Assembly: GCA_963974475.1 (NCBI GenBank)
Contig: CAXBCR010000002.1
Coordinates: 186,001-250,000, forward strand
DNA from: CAJXZP01 sp963974475
Lineage (GTDB): Bacteria; Bacteroidota; Bacteroidia; Flavobacteriales_G; Salibacteraceae
Direction of reading: 5' to 3'
Length of the DNA stretch: 64,000 nt
Part shown: in pieces, positions 1 to 8,906 of the stretch
Numbering within the stretch: position 1 is the stretch's first letter
How the letters are laid out: every line of letters begins with the position of its first letter
Notes under the pieces: generated by a model
The model's database searches: none
What the model saw: only the letters and a program-made list of their open reading frames with translations
What the model was told of the DNA's origin: nothing
Program-made: the position numbers and the translations under genes

Positions 1-1
1 A

Positions 2-1804
2 CGTGGACAACAAATGCCTTATCAAGTAACTGAAGAGGCGCTTAAAAAAGTGGTGGAAGATTGTCCACAAATGCATTCGGCCGCCTATTTCTTTCTTGGA
101 GAAATAATGATGAATAAGGGAGAGTTTGATGAAGCGGCAGATTATTACTCTAAATTCACGCATTTTGAAAGCGAAGATGATTCTAAATTTGAAAGAAGAT
201 ACGAGGAACAATTGGTTACCGCTAAAGAAAATATCAAATTAGCCAGATTTTTAGCTTATCAATATGCCCATCCACTTCCTTTTAAACCGATTAAAATTGT
301 ACCTCTTTCGCAAGACAACAGTGATGAATACCTCCCTGCAATTTCACCGGATAACGAAGTAATGTTGTATACCAGAAAAGTAGAGGTTAAAGGAAATAGT
401 CGCGATGGTATTGGAGCGTCCTCTGATAGAATAGTGGAGGTTGAGCGTTTTTCAATGTCTAATTTTGTAAATGACGCATTCGAAAAAGGACAAGCCTTTG
501 GACCTCCCTTTAATATGGATTTTAAGGCCAATTATGGAGGGGCTGCGTTATCCACCAATAACAAAGAAATTTACTATACCGAATGTTCTCCTTTACAAGG
601 GCGAATGAATTGTGATATTTTCTATTCAAAATATGAGTATTCCGAAATAAATAAGGAAGGAGATATGGGTTGGCATTGGACGAAACCTAAAAACTTGGGC
701 CCTAATATTAATACAGATAATGGATGGGAGGCGCAACCCACTGTTTCTGTAGATGGAAAATGGTTAATGTATGCCGTCTTTAGAGATGGTACTCGAGGCA
801 TAGATTTGTTTCAATCAAAGAGGCAGCCAAATGGAACTTGGGGGCCTGGGGAAAGTATGGGTGAACCCATAAATACTGCGGGTCATGAGAAAAGTCCATT
901 TTTTCATTCGGATGATAAAACGCTGTATTTTGCCTCCAAAAACGGCCACATGGGGATGGGCGGTTATGATGTGTTCATGAGTAAATTTGTTGATGGCGAA
1001 TGGACCGAGCCGCTAAATCTAGGCTATCCATTAAATACTGGAGCTGATGAGCATGGCTATGTAATTAGCTTGGACGGTAAAACCGCTTATTTTGGGTCTG
1101 CATCTCCTTTGAACGGAACAAAAGGTAAAAGCATTGATATTTATAGTGTAAGTTTACCAGAAAAGTTGCGACCAGAAAAAGTAATGGTCGTAAAAGGAAC
1201 GGTGGAAGATATAAACGGTAATGTACCAAAAGATGCGGTAATTGAGCTTAGAAATACCAAAACCCAAGAAATTGAACAAGTTGCGGTAGATTCCATGCAA
1301 GGTACATTTACTGCGATTGTTAATGTAGAGGATTCTGCCGATTACGTGGTTTCGGCTACTGGCAAAGATTTGGCATTTAATAACGTATTAGTTAAGGCCC
1401 CCAAGGAGGATGAACCAGTGAAAGCTAAAATAAAGGTGGAGGTTCAAAAAAGTAAAATGGGACAGCATATCACCGTTGAAAATATCCATTTTAGTACCAA
1501 CTCAGCTGATTTAAGTTCGGACTCAAAAGCCAGTTTGGATGCGCTGATTGCCTATATGAATAATCACTCAGGTTTTAAAGTTTCTATTGAAGGCCATACC
1601 GATAATGTGGGTGATTCCAAAACTAACTTAGCGTTGTCAACCGATAGGGCCTATTCCGTTTTGGCATATATTCAGGAAAACGGAATTTCAGCCAAACGCT
1701 TAAAATTTAAAGGCTGGGGTTCGGCTAAGCCAATTTCCACCAACAAATCAGCCGAAGGCAGAGCGTTGAACAGGCGGATTGAGATTGTTGTATTGGATTT
1801 ATAA
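2..1804 (+). CDS. PorE-like TPR / PD40 propeller / CRD / OmpA protein, 5' partial
   Basis: The reading frame is open to the window edge, so the true start lies outside; the first ATG inside is at 14. Counting from there, residues 1-55 look like a TPR (YFFLGEIMMNKGEFDEAADYY), about 100-385 hold PD40 propeller blades (AISPDNEVMLYTRK, QPTVSVDGKWLMYAVF, SPFFHSDDKTLYFASKNG), about 395-470 a carboxypeptidase-regulatory-like fold, and 485-596 an OmpA C-terminal peptidoglycan-binding domain with EGHTDNVGDS and RALNRRIEI. This domain order is that of PorE, the periplasmic T9SS component that anchors the machine to peptidoglycan. Similar proteins also occur in gliding bacteria as paralogues, so PorE itself is an inference. 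It converges on mtaB with a 9-nt gap. Confidence 0.85.
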   Translation, partial: RGQQMPYQVTEEALKKVVEDCPQMHSAAYFFLGEIMMNKGEFDEAADYYSKFTHFESEDDSKFERRYEEQLVTAKENIKLARFLAYQYAHPLPFKPIKIVPLSQDNSDEYLPAISPDNEVMLYTRKVEVKGNSRDGIGASSDRIVEVERFSMSNFVNDAFEKGQAFGPPFNMDFKANYGGAALSTNNKEIYYTECSPLQGRMNCDIFYSKYEYSEINKEGDMGWHWTKPKNLGPNINTDNGWEAQPTVSVDGKWLMYAVFRDGTRGIDLFQSKRQPNGTWGPGESMGEPINTAGHEKSPFFHSDDKTLYFASKNGHMGMGGYDVFMSKFVDGEWTEPLNLGYPLNTGADEHGYVISLDGKTAYFGSASPLNGTKGKSIDIYSVSLPEKLRPEKVMVVKGTVEDINGNVPKDAVIELRNTKTQEIEQVAVDSMQGTFTAIVNVEDSADYVVSATGKDLAFNNVLVKAPKEDEPVKAKIKVEVQKSKMGQHITVENIHFSTNSADLSSDSKASLDALIAYMNNHSGFKVSIEGHTDNVGDSKTNLALSTDRAYSVLAYIQENGISAKRLKFKGWGSAKPISTNKSAEGRALNRRIEIVVLDL

Positions 1805-1813
1805 AGTTGATTA

Positions 1814-3103
1814 TTAATTGATAGTCATCATTCCTTCTGGTGCCAGACCGGTGAGTTTAACCGTTTCAAAAGTGTTTACCAATTTCTCATTGTAAGGGGT
1901 GGATACTTTTATGTAGTTTTCTGTAAAACCGTGCATTTGTTCGTTTTCGTCCTTGTGGGCTTCCCAAAGCACCGTTTTAAAAAGGCCTAATTGAGTTTCG
2001 TTAAAGGCTCTGCGTTTTTTTTGAGATAATATGCGCAATTTTTCGCTGCGTTCATTTCTAACTTGACTTGGAACTGGGTTTTCCATTCTATTGGCGATAG
2101 TATTTGGTCGTTCACTATACGTAAAAACATGAAAATAAGATACAGGTAAATCTCGCACAAATTCGTAGGTTTCCATAAATTCTTCATCTGTTTCTCCCGG
2201 AAACCCTACAATAAAATCTACCCCTATGCAAGCGTCTGGCATCAAGGCTTTAATCATTGCCACTCGGTCAGCATATAAATCTTTCAGGTACCTGCGTTTC
2301 ATATCCTTTAAAATTCTATTTGAACCGGACTGTAAAGGCACATGAAAATGAGGGACAAATTTTTGACTAGTGGCGGCAAACTCAATGATATTACTATGAA
2401 GTAAATTGGGTTCAATGGAGGAGATACGAAATCTGGAAATAGTTGATTTTTCTAATTCTAAAATTAAATCGTGAAAATTTTCGGTAGTTCCAATACCAAA
2501 TTCACCCGTATTTACTCCCGTTAAAACAACTTCTTTTACGTCCGTTTTTTCTATTTCTGAAACCACTTTCATGGTTTCCTCAATACTTTGCGAACGGCTA
2601 TTTCCACGAGCTAAAGGGATGGTACAAAAGGAACAAAAATAATCGCATCCGTCTTGAATTTTTAAAAACGTACGGGTTCTATCGCCTGCAGAATAGGAAG
2701 GGTAAAAGGTTTTTGCATGGCTAACTTTTCCAAAATGCGTTTGCTTGTCTTCAGTGGTTAGATTCTCAAGGTACTTAGCAACATCAAATTTTTCGTTTGC
2801 GCCTAAAACTAAATTTACCCCAGGAATTTTGACAATTTCGGTGGGTTTTAGTTGCGCATAGCAACCCAAAACAATCACCTTCGCATTAGGATTGTATTTA
2901 TGCGCACGTCTTACCACATTTCGGCATTTTTTGTCTGCGTTGTCTGTAACCGAGCAAGTGTTTATTACATACACATCAGCACCATGTTCAAAATCTACTT
3001 TTGCGTATCCTGATTGGGCTAGGTTTCTAGCTATTGTAGATGTTTCGGAGAAATTTAATTTACAACCCAAAGTGTAAAATGCTGCTGTTTGAAATGCTTT
3101 CAT
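1814..3103 (-). CDS. mtaB: tRNA (t6A37)-C2 methylthiotransferase MtaB
   Basis: Radical-SAM enzyme that converts t6A at position 37 of ANN-decoding tRNAs to ms2t6A. Numbered from the ATG at 3103 (429 residues), the N-terminal UPF0004 domain shows its three cluster cysteines (C14 in TLGCKLN, C50 in NTCSVT, C81 in LGCYAQ). The radical-SAM CxxxCxxC triad is C153/C157/C160 in CDYFCSFC. A TRAM-like tail follows. A TTG three codons upstream (3112) is in frame, but it lies inside a TACTTTTG promoter element, so the ATG is the better start and the mRNA would be almost leaderless. MtaB is preferred over MiaB because of the TLGCKLN start and the 429-residue length. Confidence 0.93.
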   Translation of the reverse strand: MKAFQTAAFYTLGCKLNFSETSTIARNLAQSGYAKVDFEHGADVYVINTCSVTDNADKKCRNVVRRAHKYNPNAKVIVLGCYAQLKPTEIVKIPGVNLVLGANEKFDVAKYLENLTTEDKQTHFGKVSHAKTFYPSYSAGDRTRTFLKIQDGCDYFCSFCTIPLARGNSRSQSIEETMKVVSEIEKTDVKEVVLTGVNTGEFGIGTTENFHDLILELEKSTISRFRISSIEPNLLHSNIIEFAATSQKFVPHFHVPLQSGSNRILKDMKRRYLKDLYADRVAMIKALMPDACIGVDFIVGFPGETDEEFMETYEFVRDLPVSYFHVFTYSERPNTIANRMENPVPSQVRNERSEKLRILSQKKRRAFNETQLGLFKTVLWEAHKDENEQMHGFTENYIKVSTPYNEKLVNTFETVKLTGLAPEGMMTIN

Positions 3104-3109
3104 GTTTTG

Positions 3110-3117
3110 CAAAAGTA
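3110..3117 (-). promoter_or_regulatory. Bacteroidota -7 promoter element for mtaB
   Basis: TACTTTTG on the minus strand fits the TAnnTTTG consensus and ends six bases before the mtaB ATG, predicting a leaderless or near-leaderless transcript. No clear -33 TTG is seen. Confidence 0.5.
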
Positions 3118-3277
3118 AATTTTAACACCGATGAAATGATAATTTTATTAGGCAAAATTGAATTATGTAATAATGTGATTGATAGGTTGTAGCATGTTTT
3201 TGGGCCAAATTGTTTTAACGATGGAATCAATTTGTTTAGAGTTACGAATAATACTTTTTATGCCATACTAAAAAAGC

Positions 3278-3285
3278 TAAATTTG
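3278..3285 (+). promoter_or_regulatory. Bacteroidota -7 promoter element
   Basis: TAAATTTG, followed by GCG, lies 31 bases before the ATG at 3317. The same eight bases precede the cold-shock gene at 34293. The -33 region is only T-rich. Confidence 0.5.
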
Positions 3286-3316
3286 CGTAATTGAACAAAC
3301 AAACTAAGATTGCCAG

Positions 3317-6300
3317 ATGACGGAATTAAACGCAAGAAAAATATTGTTTTATGTATTGTGTATGTTGATGCTTATGCCATCCCTTTCAGCACAGGAAAAG
3401 GAGGGTGATTCAGCACCAAATACAGATGCTTCTGCCAGCAAATCGAAATTAATTATTAGCGGAAATGTGTATGTGGATGGCTTACGTCTAGACCATGTGT
3501 TGGTAACTCTACTGGAAGACAATCGAGTTATTGATGAAGTTCGTACGGATGAAAATGGAAAATTCAAAATAGAAATTGCATTGGATAAAATGCAAGTGAT
3601 TGAATTTTCGAAGGAGAATTTCATGGGTAAAAAAGTGGATGTGGATACCCGTAACGTTCCTGAAGGGGAGCGAAAGTATGATTATTACAATAAGGGGTGG
3701 AAAGTAGATTTGTATCCATCCAATTTGGATATTGACTTTTCCGTATTGAAGAAACCAGTTGCTTTAATTGTTTATAATCCTGCTAATGGTGATTTTTCGA
3801 TTGATAAAAAATACGAGAAATCAGTGCGACCTGGGCTAGAACGTTTAGCCAAAAATGCCTATAATGCCTATGAACAAAAGGATATGGATCAAGAGGATGC
3901 ATATGATGATTACATGTTGGCGGTAAAAGATGGAGATGCGTTTTTGAAGGAAGGAGATTATGAAAATGCGTTAATGCAATATGAAGCAGCCAAAGAAATT
4001 TTACCCAATGAGCAATATCCAGATAAACAGATAAAAAAAACCATGGCTATCATGCAATCCAATGCCTCGGTGGATGAGTTGTATGCGTCTCATTTGCAAA
4101 CCGCTGATGAAGCGTTTAATAGTAAAGAATGGGAATTAGCTAGAAAAAGTTACGAGCAAGCCTCAGATGTAAAACCTAATTTAGATTACCCGAAGGACCA
4201 GATTGATATTATCATTAATAATATTGCTGAAGAAAAATTATTAGCCGCTAAACTAAAAGAGAAAGAGAAACAAGACTTGTACAATGGCTATGTTGCTTCA
4301 GCAGATTCATTACTTGCCTTGAAATTATATGCTAAATCTAAAAGTAAGTATACCGAAGCAAATTCTATACTCCCAAAAGAGGCATATCCAAAAAATAAGG
4401 TTAAAGAAATTGATGCTTTTTTAGCTGCTAATGCAAAATCGGAACAAGAGTACAATAAGATTATTGCTACAGCGGGAGAGCTTTTGAGTAAGGGTGATTA
4501 TGAAAATGCTAAAGCGGAGTATGCAAAAGCTGAAGTGTTAAAACCATCGGAGGAATTACCTAAAACAAAAATTGCCGAAATAGATGGGTTATTGGCCGGT
4601 GCAGCTGCATTAAAAGCCAAAGAGCTAAAAATGGCTGCGGATAAAGAAGCGGCTAGATTAGCAAAGTATGACGCATTGATTTTAAGCGCAGATGCGCTGA
4701 TGGTTGACAAATCTTACGAACTCGCAAAGGCAGATTACGAAAAGGCTTTATTGGTGAAAGCAGAAGAAGTTTACCCAAAAAATCAAATATTATTAATTGA
4801 TAAAACCTTAGCTGAAATTGAAGGGGTTGATAAACAGTATGAAAAGCTGATGGCTAATGCAGGTAAAAATGCAAGTCTTAATAATTTTGAATTAGCAAAA
4901 ACTAATTATTCGGAAGCCTTGGCCTTAAAACCGGCTGAACAAGCGCCAAAAGATGGTATTGCAGCCATGGATGCCAAATTGTTGGCAATTCAAACAGATT
5001 TGAAAGCAAAACAAAAAGCATTAGATGATTCGTATAATGGATTTGTGGCGAATGGGGATGCTTTGCTAGCAGAAGAAAAGCTTAACGAAGCACAGAGTGC
5101 CTACAAACAAGCGTTATCTGTTAAGCCGCAGGAAGAATACCCAAAAGAACAAATTTTAGCTATTAATAAAACGCTAGCTGAATTAGAAAGGGTTGATAAA
5201 CAGTTTGATAAATTAATGGCCAGTGCAGTTAAAAATGCAAGTGTGAAGAAATTTGAATTAGCTAAAAATGACTATTCAGAGGCATTGGCATTAAAACCAG
5301 ATGAGCAAGCACCTAAGGATGGTATTGCGGCTATGGATGCTAAGCTAATGGCTATACAAGCAGATATTTTAGCACAACAAAAAGCGCTGGATGACAAGTA
5401 TAATGGATTTGTAGCGGATGGTGACGCGTTTCTAGCGGTGGAGAAATTAACTGAAGCTGAAAATTCGTACAAGGAGGCCCTAGCGGTTAAACCAAATGAA
5501 GCGTATCCTAAATCTCAATTAACTATCATTAATGAGAAATTGGGTGTTTTAGCAGCAACAGCAGCCGCCAATGAAAAGAAGGCGAAAATTTTAGCTGAGA
5601 AAACAAATAGGTATAATGCGGCCATTGGAAAGGCCGACCAAATGTTGCAAAATGAGAACCTAATTGGGGCTAAAGCAGAATATCAAAATGCCTTAACCAT
5701 ATTACCAGAGAAGACATATCCTGCAAGTCAAATTGCGGAAATAGATGGTAAATTGGAACTTGCAGCTGCAGCTTTGGCAGAAAATGAAAGGAAAGAAGCC
5801 GAATTAAAAGCTAAAAATGATTCCTATCAAGCCGCTATTACTAAGGCTGATGCTGACTTTGCAGCAAAGAACTATGCACAGGCTAGAATAGGATACCAAA
5901 ACGCTCAGAAAGTTTTGGCAGATAAGGCCTATCCAGGATTGCAAATTGAAAAAATTACCAAATTGGAATTGGCCGAACAACAGGCTAAAGAACAAGCTTT
6001 ATTGTTGGCGGCACAACAAGCCGAAAATCAAAAAAAGTTTGATGAAATAGTGGCTGAAGGAGATAAGTTAATCGCTGAAGGCGACCTTCAAAAGGGTAAA
6101 TATAAATATGAGGCGGCATTAAAAATCATAGTTGGAGATGAGGCTGTGATTAAAAAAATGAGAGATGTGACCGAACAAATTGAAGAAGATCGGAAATTGG
6201 CAGAGTTTCATGCAAAAAATGATACAGAGTTTAACAGACAACTTGCCGAGACGTATCCAAATGGGCTAAATGAAACTACCAAGAAATCAGGGAAAACCAC

Positions 6301-6439
6301 CACAAGAATTGTTGTGGTATCAAATGGTAGAGGTGATGAGTATAAAAAAGAAGTGTATTCTTATGGTGCCGTTTTCTATTTTAAGAATGGAAAGAAAATT
6401 GATGAAAACACCTATAAACGAGAAACTAAGGGACACTAA
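3317..6439 (+). CDS. Periplasmic protein with 12 TPR-like repeats
   Basis: 1040 residues, family not recognised. A signal peptide (about 1-25, ending LSAQ) is followed by a carboxypeptidase-regulatory-like beta domain (about 45-105: IISGNVYVDGLRLDHVLV, DENGKFKIEI). About 12 helical-pair units of roughly 60 residues then cover 190-980. Each reads like ADALL...AKxxYxxAL.xKPxExYPKxQI..I, which is TPR-like with a constant YPK/APK turn. The end is basic and polar. Two consecutive units are duplicated as a 122-residue block. The protein is probably a periplasmic scaffold; similar repeat proteins accompany OmpA/PorE-type genes in Bacteroidota, and OmpA-domain genes lie on both sides here. No catalytic motif is visible. 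Confidence 0.85.
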   Translation: MTELNARKILFYVLCMLMLMPSLSAQEKEGDSAPNTDASASKSKLIISGNVYVDGLRLDHVLVTLLEDNRVIDEVRTDENGKFKIEIALDKMQVIEFSKENFMGKKVDVDTRNVPEGERKYDYYNKGWKVDLYPSNLDIDFSVLKKPVALIVYNPANGDFSIDKKYEKSVRPGLERLAKNAYNAYEQKDMDQEDAYDDYMLAVKDGDAFLKEGDYENALMQYEAAKEILPNEQYPDKQIKKTMAIMQSNASVDELYASHLQTADEAFNSKEWELARKSYEQASDVKPNLDYPKDQIDIIINNIAEEKLLAAKLKEKEKQDLYNGYVASADSLLALKLYAKSKSKYTEANSILPKEAYPKNKVKEIDAFLAANAKSEQEYNKIIATAGELLSKGDYENAKAEYAKAEVLKPSEELPKTKIAEIDGLLAGAAALKAKELKMAADKEAARLAKYDALILSADALMVDKSYELAKADYEKALLVKAEEVYPKNQILLIDKTLAEIEGVDKQYEKLMANAGKNASLNNFELAKTNYSEALALKPAEQAPKDGIAAMDAKLLAIQTDLKAKQKALDDSYNGFVANGDALLAEEKLNEAQSAYKQALSVKPQEEYPKEQILAINKTLAELERVDKQFDKLMASAVKNASVKKFELAKNDYSEALALKPDEQAPKDGIAAMDAKLMAIQADILAQQKALDDKYNGFVADGDAFLAVEKLTEAENSYKEALAVKPNEAYPKSQLTIINEKLGVLAATAAANEKKAKILAEKTNRYNAAIGKADQMLQNENLIGAKAEYQNALTILPEKTYPASQIAEIDGKLELAAAALAENERKEAELKAKNDSYQAAITKADADFAAKNYAQARIGYQNAQKVLADKAYPGLQIEKITKLELAEQQAKEQALLLAAQQAENQKKFDEIVAEGDKLIAEGDLQKGKYKYEAALKIIVGDEAVIKKMRDVTEQIEEDRKLAEFHAKNDTEFNRQLAETYPNGLNETTKKSGKTTTRIVVVSNGRGDEYKKEVYSYGAVFYFKNGKKIDENTYKRETKGH

Positions 6440-6461
6440 ATTTGAGGTTTGAAAGACTTTT

Positions 6462-6510
6462 AAGAGTAGAACTAATCAATAAGTTTTAGTTCTACTCTTC
6501 TATTTTTTTT
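6462..6510 (+). terminator. Rho-independent terminator after the TPR-repeat gene
   Basis: Perfect 14-bp stem AAGAGTAGAACTAA / TTAGTTCTACTCTT with a 10-base loop, followed by TATTTTTTTT. It covers the last codons of the convergent OmpA gene. Confidence 0.85.
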
Positions 6511-7575
6511 ACGTCCTAACCCGTCTTCATTGCTAGCAATGGGCTGTTTTTCACCCATTCCAATAAAGCTAACACGTGTTTTATCCACTCTGTTTGTAAT
6601 AAAGTATTTATATACTTCATGTGCTCTTTTTTCTGATAAGTTTTGATTCGCATTGAGTGAACCCACATTGTCTGTATGTCCAATTATTTGAATTTTTTTG
6701 GTCGGGTTTTCGTTTAAATATTCAAGAATTAATTCCAAGTCTTTGTAGGATCTGGGTAATAACCTTGTTTCGTTAGAAGCAAACTGAATGTTTTCGATTA
6801 TAAGAGAAGAATCCTTTTCAATGGTATAAATATAATTGGTATTAACATCTATGATAGCAGAATCAGGGATGTTTTCTACCAAAATAGAATCATTTTCAGC
6901 AGAATAATCTTCTAGTTTAACTAAAGACACCTGATCCACGTAATAATAAGCTTCATGATGCCAAAAATTGGGACTCCACCATTTTACTTTCTTCAGGCGG
7001 TCCTTGTATTTAGTGGTAGAGAAATTGCCGATAGATAAATATTTCTCACCACCTTTAGCCCGATAAGTGCCGCTTACTTTAATCCATTGAACAGAATCGG
7101 GTTGAAGAATTCCTCTATGATCTTTTAATTCAATTTGTGGTGGGTTGGTAAAAACATAAAAATTGGAAGTGTAAGAAGGTCTTTTATTATAAAGAGAAGC
7201 ACCAAACCTTTTAGCATAGCAGTTGGAGTGATCCGACCAACTAATCCACATTTCAAAATAGTACCGTTGGGTAGCAACCAATTTTTCGGAAAGCTTAATT
7301 TGAACAAACTCTCTGTAATCAGGATAAATACGTAGACCAATATAGGCGATTCCATCTTTAGGCTTAGGCGGGTGCCATTTAGCGCTTCCTTTAGGTGATT
7401 TTCCTACACTATTGCGAATAAAAAAATCAACTGTATTTACAAATCGCCACGGACGAAATGAATGCCGTTTTCCCTTTTTGTATTCAAAGTTTCCGTTTGG
7501 AACTAAGTTTTGTCCAAATCCCTTTGAAAAAGGAAATAGAAAAATGATGCATAAAATAAAAATAAACCCCTTCAT
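6472..7575 (-). CDS. OmpA-family protein with N-terminal carbohydrate-binding-like domain
   Basis: 367 residues. The signal peptide (about 1-21, FPFSKGFGQ) leads into a jelly-roll-like region (about 22-230) that starts LVPNGNFEYKKG and carries FEMWISWSD and VKVSGTY-type strands, resembling CBM-like domains found in Bacteroidota OmpA proteins. A short linker precedes the OmpA C-terminal domain (about 262-367) with IIGHTDNVGS and GRKKNRRVELKL, which binds peptidoglycan. It is predicted to sit in the outer membrane or periplasm. The final codons overlap the terminator of the convergent upstream gene. The carbohydrate ligand is unknown. Confidence 0.85.
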   Translation of the reverse strand: MKGFIFILCIIFLFPFSKGFGQNLVPNGNFEYKKGKRHSFRPWRFVNTVDFFIRNSVGKSPKGSAKWHPPKPKDGIAYIGLRIYPDYREFVQIKLSEKLVATQRYYFEMWISWSDHSNCYAKRFGASLYNKRPSYTSNFYVFTNPPQIELKDHRGILQPDSVQWIKVSGTYRAKGGEKYLSIGNFSTTKYKDRLKKVKWWSPNFWHHEAYYYVDQVSLVKLEDYSAENDSILVENIPDSAIIDVNTNYIYTIEKDSSLIIENIQFASNETRLLPRSYKDLELILEYLNENPTKKIQIIGHTDNVGSLNANQNLSEKRAHEVYKYFITNRVDKTRVSFIGMGEKQPIASNEDGLGRKKNRRVELKLID

Positions 7576-7691
7576 TAATTTAAATACTCATATGTTATGT
7601 AAATCAATTATACGGAAAAAGTAAAGGGGTTATTTGGATAAAAATAATTTTTTTAACCCAATCCATCGTTGATAACGGATGTTTTTGCTTT

Positions 7692-8438
7692 TTATGAGAG
7701 CGATATTTGATTTTTTTGTGCAATTGACCCCACCACAAGAAGGTACTGCGAAATAAAATATGTCAAAACAGAAAGGTCGTAAAAATCAAAGTGACCGTGA
7801 CTGAAGTTTTGTAAGGTGATAAGCATGGTCGTAATAGAATAAAGCACTATACCGGTAAGTACGATGTAATAACTTGGTTCATTCACATAATCCTGACGTT
7901 TAAGACCTTGAGATATTAATATCCATAAAAGTAATTGATATAAAATTGCTGGGTATTGCCAAAGTTCCAAGTCTTCAATAATAAAAATAGAAATAGGAAA
8001 AACAACAATTAATAGACTTAGGAATAAGTTAATAAGGGTAATGGATTTGAGGTCCTTGATAGCAAGAAATTTTATTTTAGTATGTTGAAAACCATAGGAG
8101 TAACTGTACATGGCCAGGATGGAAAATAAAAAGGTGCCGATGATAAACCATTTATTAAAATCTACCCTAAACAAGAAAAATAAGTCACTAAGTATAGAAA
8201 ATAATAATCCAAGAATAACACCCTTCACCAATCCTTTTGGTAATTCATAGGTGTATTTTCTTAGCAAAAACAATAAGGTAAATAAAGCCACTGGTTTAGT
8301 CAGGTATTCGGTCCAACTTAAGTTTGAACCGTGGCAGCAATATATGAAGAATATCAAAACTCCATAGAAGATGCTATAAATGCTAAATTCTTTATTGATT
8401 TTCACGAAATGATTTGTTTTTGTATAATTAATTGCCAC
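7692..8438 (-). CDS. YhhN family (lysoplasmalogenase-like) membrane protein
   Basis: 248 residues with about eight hydrophobic segments. YhhN/TMEM86 signature stretches are present: TKPVALFTLLFLL near residue 50 and GLLFSILSDLFFLF near 80, where aspartate sits in the helix expected for the family. Characterised members hydrolyse the vinyl-ether bond of lysoplasmalogens, but bacterial substrates are largely untested. A basic, hydrophilic N-terminus of about 17 residues precedes the first helix. It stands alone between the OmpA gene and a divergent 468-base gap. Family call fair; activity inferred. Confidence 0.7.
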   Translation of the reverse strand: MAINYTKTNHFVKINKEFSIYSIFYGVLIFFIYCCHGSNLSWTEYLTKPVALFTLLFLLRKYTYELPKGLVKGVILGLLFSILSDLFFLFRVDFNKWFIIGTFLFSILAMYSYSYGFQHTKIKFLAIKDLKSITLINLFLSLLIVVFPISIFIIEDLELWQYPAILYQLLLWILISQGLKRQDYVNEPSYYIVLTGIVLYSITTMLITLQNFSHGHFDFYDLSVLTYFISQYLLVVGSIAQKNQISLS

Positions 8439-8591
8439 TCAACAATTAAAAGATAGAAATGTAAATTGGAAGATTTCTATTACCCAAATATGAGGATACT
8501 TTTATGAAATTCATAATTATTTTGTTATTAAATAAGAATATTTTTTGCGTGATAAGAGAAAATTTTTTCTGATTTTATTGGGTTAAAGCCG

Positions 8592-8624
8592 CTTATGTGA
8601 TGCTCAAAATGAAAATCACATAAG
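8592..8624. repeat. Inverted repeat, 10-bp arms
   Basis: CTTATGTGAT and ATCACATAAG are perfect complements separated by 13 bases. No T-run follows, so it is not a terminator. It could be an operator or a hairpin in an untranslated leader. Confidence 0.6.
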
Positions 8625-8872
8625 TAAATTTCGTCTCGAATTGGGATTAAAAAACTACCATTGGTTTTTATGTATAGAATCATTGCTTTGAACGGATTAA
8701 AAGTTGATTCTTGGGTTAAGGAAATTTTAAAATGAACTGTTTTTATAAGTCACCATTCGTTCTAAGATATTTACGTATAAAATTGATTTTTAATCAAATG
8801 TTGGCATCTGATTAATTTTGTTTGTCCAATTAAATCAATCGGTTTATTTCTTTTCTAAAAGCGTGCAATTAG

Positions 8873-8880
8873 TACCTTTG
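8873..8880 (+). promoter_or_regulatory. Bacteroidota -7 promoter element of the transporter operon
   Basis: TACCTTTG lies 26 bases before the TTG start of the large transporter gene and fits TAnnTTTG. No convincing -33 TTG is seen. Confidence 0.5.
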
Positions 8881-8906
8881 AGACCATAACTATTAAATAA
8901 GCAAAA

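Larger units (their letters stand above)
8439..8906. other. 468-base AT-rich intergenic region
   Basis: No gene is seen. It separates the divergent YhhN and transporter genes. It contains a perfect 10-bp inverted repeat (8592-8624) and a -7-type promoter element (8873-8880). Confidence 0.6.

Noticed and set aside
3104..3112. TTG start for mtaB at 3112
   Set aside because: The codon is part of the TACTTTTG promoter element; the ATG at 3103 gives the normal MtaB N-terminus.
8596..8620. TGTGA...TCACA as a CRP site
   Set aside because: The spacing is far larger than the 6-8 bases of a CRP site.
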